NCBI GenBank assembly: GCA_017438975.1
Contig: JAFRUH010000009.1
Coordinates: 247,145-311,144, forward strand
Origin: Bacteroidales bacterium
Lineage (GTDB): Bacteria; Bacteroidota; Bacteroidia; Bacteroidales; UBA932
Length of the DNA stretch: 64,000 nt
Reading direction: 5' to 3'
In this document: positions 27,787 through 36,992 of the stretch, piece after piece
Numbering within the stretch: the stretch's first letter is position 1
Layout of the letters: every line of letters starts with the position of its first letter
Notes under the pieces: generated by a model
The model's database searches: none
Seen by the model: only the letters and a program-made list of their open reading frames with translations
What the model was told of the DNA's origin: nothing
Program-made: the position numbers and the translations under genes

Positions 27787-27808
27787 AGTCTTGCTTCAAA
27801 TACATCTG

Positions 27809-27816
27809 CAAAAATA
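27809..27816 (-). promoter_or_regulatory. -7 box (TATTTTTG) for queDE
   Basis: Fits TAnnTTTG, 22 bp upstream of the queD ATG. No -33 TTTG found. No PreQ1 riboswitch motif was recognised in the short leader. Confidence 0.4.
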
Positions 27817-27855
27817 GGAAAAAATGCGCGGATTATGCTTAATTTAGCGGTTGAT

Positions 27856-28320
27856 ATGGAAAAGACTGAAAAGTATTCGCTCCTGCTGGAGCAGATCAGG
27901 GCTCTCCTCGAGGGAGAGGAAGACTGGGTTGTCAGGATGGCCAACGCCGCAGCCGCCATCCACACCGCTTTCGGATTCTGGTGGACCGGCTTCTACCGGG
28001 TCGCGGACGATCCCGGCGTCAAGGTTCGCGGCAGGGACCTCATCCTGGGACCCTTCCAGGGCCCCGTTGCGTGCATGCACATCCCCTTCGGAAAGGGTGT
28101 CTGCGGAACGGCATGGAAGGAAGGGAAGACCATCATCGTTCCCGATGTCGAACTCTTCCCGGGACACATTGCCTGCAGCAGCGCTTCCCGGAGCGAAATC
28201 GTCGTTCCGCTCATCCGTGACGGTGTCGTTACGGCCGTCCTGGACATCGACAGCGACCGTCTCGGCACCTTCGACGAGATCGATGCCATCTGGCTTGAAA
28301 AGATTGCCGAAATCGTCTAA
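27856..28320 (+). CDS. msrC: Free methionine-(R)-sulfoxide reductase (GAF-domain)
   Basis: A 154-residue GAF-domain protein that aligns with E. coli fRMsr over its whole length. All three redox cysteines are present: Ala-Cys-Met-His-Ile, Gly-Val-Cys-Gly-Thr-Ala-Trp and His-Ile-Ala-Cys. Leu-Gly-Pro-Phe-Gln-Gly and Val-Leu-Asp-Ile-Asp-Ser are also conserved. It reduces free Met-R-sulfoxide in the cytoplasm. I chose the ATG at 27856 because it lines up with the family N-terminus (Met-x-Lys-Thr-Glu); an ATG 21 bases upstream is also in frame. Confidence 0.9.
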   Translation: MEKTEKYSLLLEQIRALLEGEEDWVVRMANAAAAIHTAFGFWWTGFYRVADDPGVKVRGRDLILGPFQGPVACMHIPFGKGVCGTAWKEGKTIIVPDVELFPGHIACSSASRSEIVVPLIRDGVVTAVLDIDSDRLGTFDEIDAIWLEKIAEIV

Positions 28321-28352
28321 GCTAAAATCTCTAATTTCAGCTCTCGATTTTG

Positions 28353-28390
28353 TTACGTCTGGTGAATTCACCGGACGTAATTGTTTTATC
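28353..28390 (+). terminator. Terminator after msrC
   Basis: TTACGTC and GACGTAA arms with GGTG/CACC inside form a stem around AATT (28353-28380), followed by TTGTTTT. The remaining 160 bp to susC is very AT-rich, has no clear TAnnTTTG box, and is probably the susC leader. Confidence 0.7.
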
Positions 28391-28551
28391 GGGGGCGTCA
28401 TCGGGATTGTTGCAATTTTGATAAATTGTTAAAAAAATATTACAAAGCCGTTAAAAATCAAAATTCAAATGATAATGTAATATAAGATTTTGTAATTTTA
28501 AGTCGAAAACCATTAATAAGTAACCATATTCTTTTAACTAATTCTAACTAT

Positions 28552-31500
28552 ATGAGAATCAAATCATTGGTAAAAGTCTTGATGCTTTGGGCGGGACTGA
28601 TGCTTCCGCTCATGGCGTCCGCCCAAAATCAGTTTGGCGGAAAGGTGCTGGATCCCAACGGGGACCCGCTCATCGGGGCGAGTGTCATGATCAAGGGGAC
28701 ATCGACCGGTTTCATCACCGATGTCGACGGATCCTTTGCCATGAAGAACGTCCGGTTCCCTGCGACGGTGGTTGTTTCGTATATCGGTTACCAGGACAAG
28801 GAGATTGTCCTGACCGGAAACGAAACGCAGCCGTTTGTCATTGCCCTTGAGGCCGACCGCAACGTCCTTGACGAAACGGTCGTCGTCGGTTATGCGTCGA
28901 TGAAACGCCGCGATCTCGTCGGTGCCGTCGACCAGGTCGGCAGCGAGGTGATCGGCAACCGTGCCAATGCCAACCTGGCCCGCTCCCTGCAGGGAGAAAT
29001 CGCCGGTCTGAACATCACCGTCCACGACAGCAAGCCGTCCCACAACGGCTCGTACAATGTCCGTGGTACCAGTTCCATCGGTGCCGGCGGTACATCTCTC
29101 GTGCTGATCGACGGTGTGGAAGGGGACCTCAGCATGGTCAATCCGCAGGATGTCGAGAGCGTATCCGTCCTGAAGGATGCTTCCTCGACGGCGGTCTACG
29201 GCGCCCGCGGTGCTTTCGGTGTGATTCTCGTCACGACGAAGAACGCTAAGAAAGGAACTCCGGTGATCAATTACAGCGGCTCCATGACGGTCAACCGCAG
29301 GACGGTTATGTATGACGGTATCACGGATTCCAACGAGTGGCTCGACTGGTGGATCACGGCCTACAACGGCTACTACAATGGATCCAAGGCCCTGCTGAAC
29401 CACATCGACTCCAAGGCCCCGTATTCCCAGGCGATCTATGACGAGATCATGCGCAGGAAGGGGACCGATCTCCCGAAGGCGGAGGAAAGCTATGATGTCC
29501 CGGGCTTCGGTTACGCCTACTATGACTGCCACGACTGGTTCAAGGAGTTCTACCGCGATTATCACTGGACGACGGAGCACAATGTTTCCGTCTCGGGCGG
29601 CAACGAGAATGCGGACTATTACGTTTCCGGCCGTCTGTATGACTCCCAGGGTGTCTACAGGGTCGGTGACGAGCGTTACAAGAAATACAACATGCGGGCG
29701 AAGGGATCGCTGAAGATCCGCCCTTGGATGAAACTCACCAACAACATGAGTTTCACCATCGACGACAACTACATCCCGACGAGCTACAACGACAACTCCG
29801 TGACCCGTTACATGCAGCACTGCGTGCAGCCGATGGCCCCGCTCCGGAACCCGGACGGTTCCTGGACTCCGGCGTCCGGTGTTTCCGGTTACGCCAGCAT
29901 GTACGAGAAGAGCAGTTACATGACGGACAAGTACCTGTATCTCCGCGACAAGGTGGACCTGGATATCGACATCATCAAGGATGTCCTGAAGTTCCAGGTG
30001 GACTATTCCTTCAACTATACGGGGCGCACCCGCGGCTCCGTCCATGTCCCGGTGGTGTATTCCAAGTCTCCGGGCGTGATGATCACGACGACGACTTCCA
30101 AGACCGTATCCTGGATGGAACAGCAGGATTACGATACCCGCTATCAGGCCGCCAACGCCTATGCGACCTTCTCCCCGAAGCTTGGCGAGAAGCACAGCCT
30201 GACGACCCTTCTCGGTTATAATGTCGAGTGGAGTAAATACAAGACGATCACGGCGACCCGTGTCGGCTTTACCTCTGACAAGCCTTCCTTCAAGTTGATG
30301 GACGGAGAGGCGACCATCGATGCCGGCGGTAACGAATGGGCCTATCTCGGCGCCTTCTTCCGTATCAATTACGGCTTCCTGGGACGGTATCTCCTCGAGG
30401 TGAGCGGCCGGTATGACGGATCCTCCAAGTTCCCGTCCAACAGCCGCTGGGGCTTCTTCCCCTCCGCATCGATCGGCTGGCGGGTATCCGAGGAGCCTTT
30501 CATGGAGTGGAGCCGGAGCTGGCTGGACAACCTGAAGTTCCGCGTATCCGCGGGTTCGATGGGTAACGGTAACGTAAATCCGTACCTCTATACATCCGAA
30601 ATGTCCGTAGCCAAGGCGACTGATACGGTCCTCGGCGGCAACCTTCCTTCCTACACTTCCGTCGCGAGTATCGTTCCGTACTCCCTGACCTGGGAGACGG
30701 CGACGACCTATGACGCCGGTGTCGATTTCGACCTCCTGAACAGCCGTCTCTCCGGATCCTTCGACTACTATGTCCGTATGACGACCGATATGTACACGGC
30801 CGGAGCGACGCTTCCGGGCGTCTTCGGCGGATCGGTTCCGAAGGGTAACAACGCCGAACTCCGGACCAACGGCTGGGAACTCTCCCTGCAGTGGAGGGAC
30901 CAGTTCGTCCTGGCGGGCAAGCCGTTCACATACAGCATCAAGGGTACCCTCTGGGATTCGATGTCGACGGTCACGAAGTTTGCCGGCAACGATAAGAATA
31001 CCTTCGGTTCGATCGGTGATCTGGTCAACAACATGGGACAGCCGCAGTACTACGCCGGTATGACGATGGGTGAGATGTGGGGCTATACGGTCCTCGGTCT
31101 CTTCAAGGACCAGGCGGATATCGATGCCTCTGCCAAGCAGAGCTACAAGCAGTCCAGTGATAAGAAGACCCGTCCGGGCCATGTGAAGTTCGCGGATCTC
31201 GACGGGGACGGCGAGGTGGACTACAGGGATTTGACCCTTGACAATCACGGCGACCTGAGCATCATCGGCAACAGCACCCCGCGCTACCGCTTCGGTGTCA
31301 ATCTCTCCGGCAACTGGAACGGGATCGGCCTTTCGGTCTTCCTGCAGGGCGTCGGCAAGCGTGACTGGTATCCGGGCAAGGACTGCGGTTATTTCTGGGG
31401 CAAGTACTCCCGTCCGTTCTTCTATTTCATCCCGACGATCCACGCGCAGGACAACCCGAACGTGGCGAAGATGAATGAGGATTTCTCCGAATGTCTCAAC

Positions 31501-31863
31501 TACGACACCGCTTATTGGCCGAGACTTACGACCTATATGACCAACGGCGATGCAAACAAGACGACAATCATGAACATGCCGAATACGCGTTACAAGCAGA
31601 ATGCAGCTTATCTCCGTGTAAAGACGATCCAGCTGGACTACACGTTCAACCAGAAAGTCTGCTCGGCTCTCGGCCTGACCGGCCTGAAGGTCTATGTCAA
31701 CGGGGAGAACCTCTTCACCTTCACCCCGCTCCACAAATGGGGACCGAACCTCGATCCGGAAGGAATCGACGGCGGTGATACTGACTTCGTAAGCAGCGGC
31801 ATCAACGGCAATACGTATCCTATCTTTAAGACCGTTACCTGCGGTGTGAACATTACATTCTAA
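28552..31863 (+). CDS. SusC/RagA-family TonB-dependent outer-membrane receptor (locus 1)
   Basis: A 1103-residue receptor. A signal peptide ends Ala-Ser-Ala before Gln. A carboxypeptidase-regulatory-like domain (about 28-105; Leu-Ile-Gly-Ala-Ser-Val-Met-Ile-Lys-Gly-Thr) is followed by the plug with Val-Arg-Gly-Thr-Ser-Ser-Ile-Gly-Ala-Gly-Gly and Leu-Val-Leu-Ile-Asp-Gly-Val-Glu-Gly, then a long barrel ending in Asn-Ile-Thr-Phe. It imports a ligand delivered by the SusD partner 18 bases downstream. No FecI/FecR, HTCS or SusR-type regulator is encoded nearby. The third operon gene, a glycerophosphodiesterase, hints that the ligand contains glycerophosphate. Confidence 0.95.
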   Translation: MRIKSLVKVLMLWAGLMLPLMASAQNQFGGKVLDPNGDPLIGASVMIKGTSTGFITDVDGSFAMKNVRFPATVVVSYIGYQDKEIVLTGNETQPFVIALEADRNVLDETVVVGYASMKRRDLVGAVDQVGSEVIGNRANANLARSLQGEIAGLNITVHDSKPSHNGSYNVRGTSSIGAGGTSLVLIDGVEGDLSMVNPQDVESVSVLKDASSTAVYGARGAFGVILVTTKNAKKGTPVINYSGSMTVNRRTVMYDGITDSNEWLDWWITAYNGYYNGSKALLNHIDSKAPYSQAIYDEIMRRKGTDLPKAEESYDVPGFGYAYYDCHDWFKEFYRDYHWTTEHNVSVSGGNENADYYVSGRLYDSQGVYRVGDERYKKYNMRAKGSLKIRPWMKLTNNMSFTIDDNYIPTSYNDNSVTRYMQHCVQPMAPLRNPDGSWTPASGVSGYASMYEKSSYMTDKYLYLRDKVDLDIDIIKDVLKFQVDYSFNYTGRTRGSVHVPVVYSKSPGVMITTTTSKTVSWMEQQDYDTRYQAANAYATFSPKLGEKHSLTTLLGYNVEWSKYKTITATRVGFTSDKPSFKLMDGEATIDAGGNEWAYLGAFFRINYGFLGRYLLEVSGRYDGSSKFPSNSRWGFFPSASIGWRVSEEPFMEWSRSWLDNLKFRVSAGSMGNGNVNPYLYTSEMSVAKATDTVLGGNLPSYTSVASIVPYSLTWETATTYDAGVDFDLLNSRLSGSFDYYVRMTTDMYTAGATLPGVFGGSVPKGNNAELRTNGWELSLQWRDQFVLAGKPFTYSIKGTLWDSMSTVTKFAGNDKNTFGSIGDLVNNMGQPQYYAGMTMGEMWGYTVLGLFKDQADIDASAKQSYKQSSDKKTRPGHVKFADLDGDGEVDYRDLTLDNHGDLSIIGNSTPRYRFGVNLSGNWNGIGLSVFLQGVGKRDWYPGKDCGYFWGKYSRPFFYFIPTIHAQDNPNVAKMNEDFSECLNYDTAYWPRLTTYMTNGDANKTTIMNMPNTRYKQNAAYLRVKTIQLDYTFNQKVCSALGLTGLKVYVNGENLFTFTPLHKWGPNLDPEGIDGGDTDFVSSGINGNTYPIFKTVTCGVNITF

Positions 31864-31881
31864 TCAAAGGAGGACAAGAAT

Positions 31882-33720
31882 ATGAAAAAATATATTGCAT
31901 TGGCCTTTATGGCCACCAGCCTTCTTGCCGTTTCCTGCCAGGATTTCCTGAACAAGGAGAACCCGAACGCGATCGAAAGCGAACACTTCTTCACGGGAGA
32001 GACCTCTCTCGAACTCTATTCCAACGGCCTGATCCGCGGTTATCTGCCGAGTATCCTGGACTTCATAAACATCGACCGCTACTCGGACACGCAGGCCTGG
32101 GACGGAGAACTCCTTTTCTATACCGACCGTTTCACCGTGGCAGACCAGGGCAGCTGGAGCTGGACCCGCCTCCGCTCGATCAACTATTATCTCGAGAACC
32201 TGCGCAAGGCGGACTGCGAGGAGGCCGTGCTGAACCACTATGAGGGCGTCGGCCGTTTCTTCCGTGCCATGTTCTATATCGACAAGCTCCAGACCTTCGG
32301 GGCCGTGCCATGGTATGACCATGTGATCGATCCTGCGGACGAAGAGGAACTCTACCGTCAGCGGGACGCCCGTTCGTTCATCGCCGGGAAGATCCTCGAG
32401 GACCTGGACTATGCCTGCGAAAACTGCTCCGCGGATGCGAAATTCAGAGTCCGTTCGACCTATGTCAACAAGTATGTGGCGCTCGCCATGAAGGCGCGTT
32501 TCTGCCTGTTCGAGGGGACCTACCGCAAGTATCATACGAACGATCCTTCGACCGGGAAGGCATGGACCTCGGAGGAGAAAGCAGAGTCTACCAAGTACCT
32601 GAACGAGTGCGTGAAAGCCTGCGAGGCGATTATGAACTCCAAAGTCTATTCCCTGATTGACGATCCGGCCAAGCGTGCGACCCAGTACCGGAACATGTTC
32701 ATCGACAAGGATGGCTGCAGCCAGTACACGAAGGAATGGATCTGGGCGGTCGACTGCGACGAGAACCTCGGCGTGAAGAATGCGAGCTACTCGATCAACG
32801 ACTACATGAAGAACGCCCAGCATGCCCAGTACGCGTTCAACCGCGACTTTGTCATGACCTACCTGAAGCGCGACGGCACTCCGTTCACTTCCGATTACGA
32901 GGGAACGTCCTACTACAATGTCTCGTTCCATGATGAGATGCTCGCCCCCCGCGATTACCGTCTGACCCAGACAATCAAGTATCCGGGCTTCAAGCGTGAT
33001 GGAGGGAAAGTGGCGATGGCCCCCGACTTTACCTATTCGAAGACGGGCTATCAGCCGATCAAGTACCTGACGGACTATATCAAGGATGAGATCAACGACG
33101 CGACCTTCTCCGATTTCCCGCTGATCCGGTACGCGGAGGTTCTCCTCAGCTATGCGGAGGCGAAGGCGGAGCTGGGCCAGTGCTCGCAGGCTGTCTGGGA
33201 CCAGACGATCAAGCCGATCCGCGAGCGCTCGGGCGTCACGAGCATCTATCCGACGAAGGCCGATCCGTACATGGTCCAGTATTTCCTGAATACGGTCACG
33301 GACCCGATCCTCCTCGAAATCCGCCGCGAGCGCGGTACGGAATTTGCGATGGAAGGTCTTCGTTATCAGGATGATATGCGTTGGCACATGGGCCAGTTGC
33401 TGATCAAGACGAAGACCGGTATGTACATCCCGGCGATCGAAGTGGACATGGATCTGGACGAGGACGGCAAGATGGACAACATCGTGAGCAACAAGCTCAA
33501 GGAGAAAGCGGGCATGTATGTCCTCCAGATCGATTGGGCAGGCGGCAACGACAACTTCTCCGGTGCAGGACACCGGCTTTCCGAAGGCGATCACGGATAC
33601 ATCCTTGGTTACAAGAAGCTCTCTGACAGCTATACCTGGCCTGAAAAGAAGTATGTCCGCCCGATTCCTTCGCCCGATGTGACGTTGAACAAGGACCTTT
33701 CTCAGAACGCGGGCTGGTAA
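31882..33720 (+). CDS. SusD/RagB-family surface lipoprotein (locus 1)
   Basis: A 612-residue SusD-like protein. The lipobox Ala-Val-Ser-Cys is followed by Gln-Asp-Phe-Leu-Asn-Lys-Glu-Asn, typical of surface-exported SusD lipoproteins. TPR-type helices recur in the N-terminal half (Phe-Phe-Arg-Ala-Met-Phe-Tyr). The C-terminal signature Pro-Leu-Ile-Arg-Tyr-Ala-Glu-Val-Leu-Leu-Ser-Tyr-Ala-Glu-Ala and Glu-Ile-Arg-Arg-Glu-Arg are clear. It caps the SusC channel and binds its substrate at the surface. Confidence 0.95.
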   Translation: MKKYIALAFMATSLLAVSCQDFLNKENPNAIESEHFFTGETSLELYSNGLIRGYLPSILDFINIDRYSDTQAWDGELLFYTDRFTVADQGSWSWTRLRSINYYLENLRKADCEEAVLNHYEGVGRFFRAMFYIDKLQTFGAVPWYDHVIDPADEEELYRQRDARSFIAGKILEDLDYACENCSADAKFRVRSTYVNKYVALAMKARFCLFEGTYRKYHTNDPSTGKAWTSEEKAESTKYLNECVKACEAIMNSKVYSLIDDPAKRATQYRNMFIDKDGCSQYTKEWIWAVDCDENLGVKNASYSINDYMKNAQHAQYAFNRDFVMTYLKRDGTPFTSDYEGTSYYNVSFHDEMLAPRDYRLTQTIKYPGFKRDGGKVAMAPDFTYSKTGYQPIKYLTDYIKDEINDATFSDFPLIRYAEVLLSYAEAKAELGQCSQAVWDQTIKPIRERSGVTSIYPTKADPYMVQYFLNTVTDPILLEIRRERGTEFAMEGLRYQDDMRWHMGQLLIKTKTGMYIPAIEVDMDLDEDGKMDNIVSNKLKEKAGMYVLQIDWAGGNDNFSGAGHRLSEGDHGYILGYKKLSDSYTWPEKKYVRPIPSPDVTLNKDLSQNAGW

Positions 33721-33730
33721 CCGTATCCAT

Positions 33731-34606
33731 ATGAGAAAATGCAGCATGCATATTTTGTTGGGAGGGGCGGTCTTGTTGACCGCCCTTTCCTGCTGCTGCC
33801 GCCCGAAAACGGAACCGCATCTGTATAAGATCATCGCCCACCGGGGCGGGTATATCGAGAATGGCCTTGCGGAGTGCTCGCTGGAGTCCCTGAAGGCGAC
33901 GATCGCCCTTCGCTGTTACGGGAGCGAGTGCGATGTGATGTGGACTGCCGACGGGAGGGTGCTGGTCTGTCATCCCGATGACCACGGGATGGTCAACGGA
34001 CTCGTCCCTTCGCAGCATACGCTCTCGGAAATCCGCGCGGCGGGTAAACTGCCCAATGGGGAGGAAATGCCTTGCCTGGAGGATTTCCTGACGGTCCTGA
34101 CCGATCCGGAGATCAATCCGCTCGGGACGAAACTCTGGCTCGACATCAAGGGCGGGGAAGAGGATCCGGGAGGAGACAAGGTCATGGCTGCATCTGCCGA
34201 GGTCGCGGAACGGATGGGCGCCTGCAATCTTGTCGAATATCTGGTCCCCGGATACTATAAGGACTATCCTGCCATAGCCGCTCGTTACCGGGAGAAGTAC
34301 GGGATCAACTGTGCCTGGAACGGCAGGATTACGGAAATTGGAGAATACGGTCCGTCGGGATGGGCCCAGGTCCAGTATGAGGGCTTCCGGAAATCGGCCT
34401 ACTGGCCGCCGGACGGCTATCTGGATGCGGGCCTTACACTTAGCATCTGGCATACGCCTCCCGGACTGACCGGGATGAGGGGATATAAAGAAACCGGGTT
34501 CGACCCCGGCATCTTCCAGTACTATCCGCGCCTGAAAGCCCTTTTTGTCAATCATCCGCAGTACGTTATCTCCCGCCTGATTGAAGAGGGCTATGAAACG
34601 CCTTGA
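33731..34606 (+). CDS. Glycerophosphodiester phosphodiesterase family lipoprotein
   Basis: A 291-residue protein with a Cys-rich lipobox (Leu-Ser-Cys-Cys-Cys). The GDPD catalytic signature is present: Ala-His-Arg-Gly-Gly near residue 37, Gly-Ser-Glu-Cys-Asp-Val (metal-binding Glu and Asp) and Val-Cys-His-Pro-Asp-Asp. A later Trp-Leu-Asp-Ile-Lys carries further conserved acid and Lys residues. It would release glycerol-3-phosphate and an alcohol from glycerophosphodiesters at the envelope. It starts 10 bases after susD, so it belongs to the susCD operon. It converges on queC with a three-base gap. Confidence 0.88.
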   Translation: MRKCSMHILLGGAVLLTALSCCCRPKTEPHLYKIIAHRGGYIENGLAECSLESLKATIALRCYGSECDVMWTADGRVLVCHPDDHGMVNGLVPSQHTLSEIRAAGKLPNGEEMPCLEDFLTVLTDPEINPLGTKLWLDIKGGEEDPGGDKVMAASAEVAERMGACNLVEYLVPGYYKDYPAIAARYREKYGINCAWNGRITEIGEYGPSGWAQVQYEGFRKSAYWPPDGYLDAGLTLSIWHTPPGLTGMRGYKETGFDPGIFQYYPRLKALFVNHPQYVISRLIEEGYETP

Positions 34607-34609
34607 TGA

Positions 34610-35251
34610 TTATTCTTCATACTCCGTAGGATCGAAGCCCGCAAGGGCTTCTTTCCGTTCCGTGCAGGTTCCGCAGACACCGCAGTGCTTCTCGCCGCCC
34701 TTGTAGCAGGAGTAGGTCCGGGCATAGTCGATGCCGAGGGTGCGGCCGCGGAGGGCGATGTCCCGTTTGGTGAGGTTGCAGTAGGGAGAGACGATGCGGA
34801 CGCCGTTATAGGTGCCGGCAGAGGCCGCCCTGTCGAAGGCTTCTATGAATTCGGGGCGGCAGTCGGGATAGATGGCATGGTCCCCGCTGTGGTTCGCGAG
34901 AAGGACGGTGTCGAGGTCCCGGCTCTCGGCGAGTCCGGCCGCGACCGCGAGCATGATGCCGTTCCGGAACGGGACGACGGTCGAGTGCATGTTCTCGTCG
35001 CTGTAGCTGCCTACGGGAATATCGCCCCCGCCGAGGAGAAGGTCGCTCCGGAAGTACCTGCCGATGAATTCGAGGGGAATGACAAGGTGCTCTATGCCGA
35101 GCAGGGCGCAGTTCTCCCGGGCGCAGGCGATCTCGCGGGCGTTGTGCTTCGATCCATAATCGAAGGTCACCGCGAGACGGATTTCGTCCTTGTATTCATA
35201 CAGTAGGGTCGTGCTGTCAAGCCCGCCCGAATAGATCAGGATCGCGTTCAT
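34610..35251 (-). CDS. queC: 7-cyano-7-deazaguanine synthase QueC
   Basis: A 213-residue ATP-pyrophosphatase-type enzyme. Ser-Gly-Gly-Leu-Asp-Ser-Thr-Thr is near the N-terminus and the C-terminal Zn site is Cys-Tyr-Lys-Gly-Gly-Glu-Lys-His-Cys-Gly-Val-Cys-Gly-Thr-Cys. It converts carboxy-deazaguanine to preQ0. The start overlaps the stop of the upstream GltD-like gene by four bases; queDE lie about 7 kb downstream on the same strand. Confidence 0.95.
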   Translation of the reverse strand: MNAILIYSGGLDSTTLLYEYKDEIRLAVTFDYGSKHNAREIACARENCALLGIEHLVIPLEFIGRYFRSDLLLGGGDIPVGSYSDENMHSTVVPFRNGIMLAVAAGLAESRDLDTVLLANHSGDHAIYPDCRPEFIEAFDRAASAGTYNGVRIVSPYCNLTKRDIALRGRTLGIDYARTYSCYKGGEKHCGVCGTCTERKEALAGFDPTEYEE

Positions 35252-36504
35252 GCCCCGAGGAGATACTGTTCGATGCCTTCGACGGCCCGTTTCGCGCTGA
35301 CGACCGCTTCGACAACCGTTTTCGGCCCGAGGATGAAGTCACCAGCCGTAAAGACATGGTCCATCCCTTCGATCTTCAGCCGGTGGAGTTCATCCTTGAC
35401 CGCCCATCCCCAGGAGTCGAGTTCCGGCTGGAAACGGCCGAGGGGACTGTAATCGGGCTTCTCGCTGATGGCTAGGATGATGCGGTCGCATTCGACTTCG
35501 TGGTCGGTCCCTTCGATGATCCGGGTGACGATCTTACCGGTCTGAGGGTCGGTCACGTTCTCGCAGTCCCGGAAGATGACTGAGTGGTCATGGACCTCGA
35601 CGGGAGCCTGGAAGACACGGAACTGGACCCCGTCAGCCTTGGCTTCTTCGATTTCAGAGGGGTTGGCGGGCATATTTTCGAAGGTTTTCCGGTAATAGAC
35701 CCAGGTCTCAGCGCCCCGGCGCACGGCGGTCCGGCAGGCGTCCATCGCGACGTTCCCGCCGCCGATGACGATGACCTTCTTTCCAAGTTCGAACGCGTCC
35801 GGATTCTTGAGGAAGGGGAGTGCCTGCATGACGAGGGGCTTGCTTTCGCCGGGAATTTCCAGGTTCATGGCCTTTTCCGCACCTGTTCCGATCATGACGG
35901 CGTCGTATTTTTCATGGAGTCCCTCGATCGTGATTTCCTTGCCGAGTCCGGTATTCCCGACGAAGCGGATGCCGGCTTCCGCGAACATCCTTTCAAAGGG
36001 CTCGAGGATGCTCTTGTCGAGGCGGAAATCGGGGATGCCATAGCGGAGAACGCCTCCGAGGCGCTCGTTGACGTCATAGATCGTGATGTCGGCTCCTTTC
36101 CGCCAAAGGAAGATCGCCGTGGACATGCCGACGGGCCCGCCTCCGACGAGGGCGACGGATTTCCCTTCGAGCGGCGTCTCCGAGGCTCTTTCGAGGTGGT
36201 GGGTCTTGAGGTATTCGCCGGAGATTTCCTGTTCGATCTCGTACCAGCGGACGGGAACCTGCTTGACATTCAGGACGCAGTGCCCGAAGCAGAACTTGCT
36301 CCAGTCGCAGACGAGCGAGGTGATGGCGGACAGGGGGTTGTTTTCGAAAAGGAGACGCCCCGCTTCTTCGAGGCGCCCTTCCCGGTAGAGGGCCATGCAC
36401 TCGGGGACCGGCGTATTGACCGGGCATCCGTCCAGGGCGCATTTGGGACGTTTGCAGAGAAGGCATCTCTGCGCTTCCATATTGTTCATATCGTGACGAT
36501 TCAT
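35248..36504 (-). CDS. GltD-like NAD(P)-dependent oxidoreductase (stand-alone)
   Basis: A 418-residue glutamate-synthase-small-subunit-like flavoprotein. The N-terminal domain has Cys-Leu-Leu-Cys-Lys-Arg-Pro-Lys-Cys and further cysteines for [4Fe-4S] clusters. FAD-binding Gly-Gly-Gly-Pro-Val-Gly-Met and NAD(P)-binding Gly-Gly-Gly-Asn-Val-Ala-Met follow, with a terminal Thr-Ala-Gly-Asp-Phe. It is slightly short for GltD (450-480 residues). No glutamate synthase large subunit or other partner is next to it, so its electron acceptor is unknown. The ATG at 36504 fits the family start. It is coupled to queC. Confidence 0.85.
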   Translation of the reverse strand: MNRHDMNNMEAQRCLLCKRPKCALDGCPVNTPVPECMALYREGRLEEAGRLLFENNPLSAITSLVCDWSKFCFGHCVLNVKQVPVRWYEIEQEISGEYLKTHHLERASETPLEGKSVALVGGGPVGMSTAIFLWRKGADITIYDVNERLGGVLRYGIPDFRLDKSILEPFERMFAEAGIRFVGNTGLGKEITIEGLHEKYDAVMIGTGAEKAMNLEIPGESKPLVMQALPFLKNPDAFELGKKVIVIGGGNVAMDACRTAVRRGAETWVYYRKTFENMPANPSEIEEAKADGVQFRVFQAPVEVHDHSVIFRDCENVTDPQTGKIVTRIIEGTDHEVECDRIILAISEKPDYSPLGRFQPELDSWGWAVKDELHRLKIEGMDHVFTAGDFILGPKTVVEAVVSAKRAVEGIEQYLLGA

Positions 36505-36516
36505 GCGATTAGCGCG

Positions 36517-36524
36517 CAAAGATA
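36517..36524 (-). promoter_or_regulatory. -7 box (TATCTTTG) for the GltD-like/queC operon
   Basis: Fits TAnnTTTG and ends only 12 bp upstream of the ATG at 36504, which implies a very short 5' leader. No -33 TTTG at normal spacing. Confidence 0.4.
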
Positions 36525-36564
36525 ACAAAAAGTGCTCATCTTTGCTACTTTTCTTTAGAAAAGA

Positions 36565-36600
36565 AGCAGGGGCTGGCCTTCCGAAAGGTCAACCCCTGCT
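36565..36600 (-). terminator. rnpB terminator
   Basis: A long stem (AGCAGGGG paired with CCCCTGCT, with CCTT/AAGG inside) lies directly after the RNase P RNA and is followed on the minus strand by a T-rich stretch (TTCTTTTC). Confidence 0.85.
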
Positions 36601-36603
36601 TAG

Positions 36604-36940
36604 GTCTGGTGGGGCCGTAAGCCGGTTTCTGTTTTTAAATCTGCCATTTATCTTCGCAACCTACCCCCTGACATCGGACGGGCAGCCCTCATCTGTCAGT
36701 ATATTTGGTCTTGCAGGCCCGGATACCGTACCCCCGGTGCGTCGCCGCAACAGGTCGTGGGCTCTTACCCCGCGTTTTCACCCTTGCTAATTGGAATTAG
36801 CGGTTGTTTTCTGTTACGATATCAAAAGATTACTCCCTTCTGCGCTTTCCGCAGTCGGGTGCCCTTTCCTGTCCGGACTTTCCTCACCCCGCGAATCTGA
36901 CTGTCGCCAAAACACAGGGCGCGGCAGATCGTCCCACCCT
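36604..36940 (-). ncRNA. rnpB: RNase P RNA (class A)
   Basis: Read on the minus strand the segment carries the diagnostic RNase P core sequences: GAGGAAAGTCCGGAC followed by CAGGAAAGGG, GGGTGAAAACGCGGGGTAAGAG, CGACCTGTTGCGGCGACG and, near the 3' end, ACAGAAACCGGCTTACGGCC. The GGTGGG at the 5' end pairs with CCCACC near the 3' end (helix P1). It is the catalytic RNA that trims tRNA 5' leaders. It has its own promoter upstream and a strong terminator. Ends are estimated to within about 10 bases. Confidence 0.96.
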
Positions 36941-36960
36941 AATATCTATTCAACTTGCCG

Positions 36961-36992
36961 CAAAAATAGAAACTCTTTTGCGAAAAAACAAA
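36961..36992 (-). promoter_or_regulatory. rnpB promoter (TTTG-N20-TATTTTTG)
   Basis: A complete Bacteroidetes promoter on the minus strand: TTTG at 36992-36989, a 20-bp spacer, and TATTTTTG at 36968-36961. Transcription would begin near 36954, about 14 bases before the estimated mature RNase P RNA. It overlaps the opposing dipeptidase promoter. Confidence 0.75.

Noticed and set aside
28564-31734. A 1056-codon open frame antisense to susC of locus 1
   Set aside because: Same reason: a stop-poor shadow of the receptor gene with no recognisable domain.
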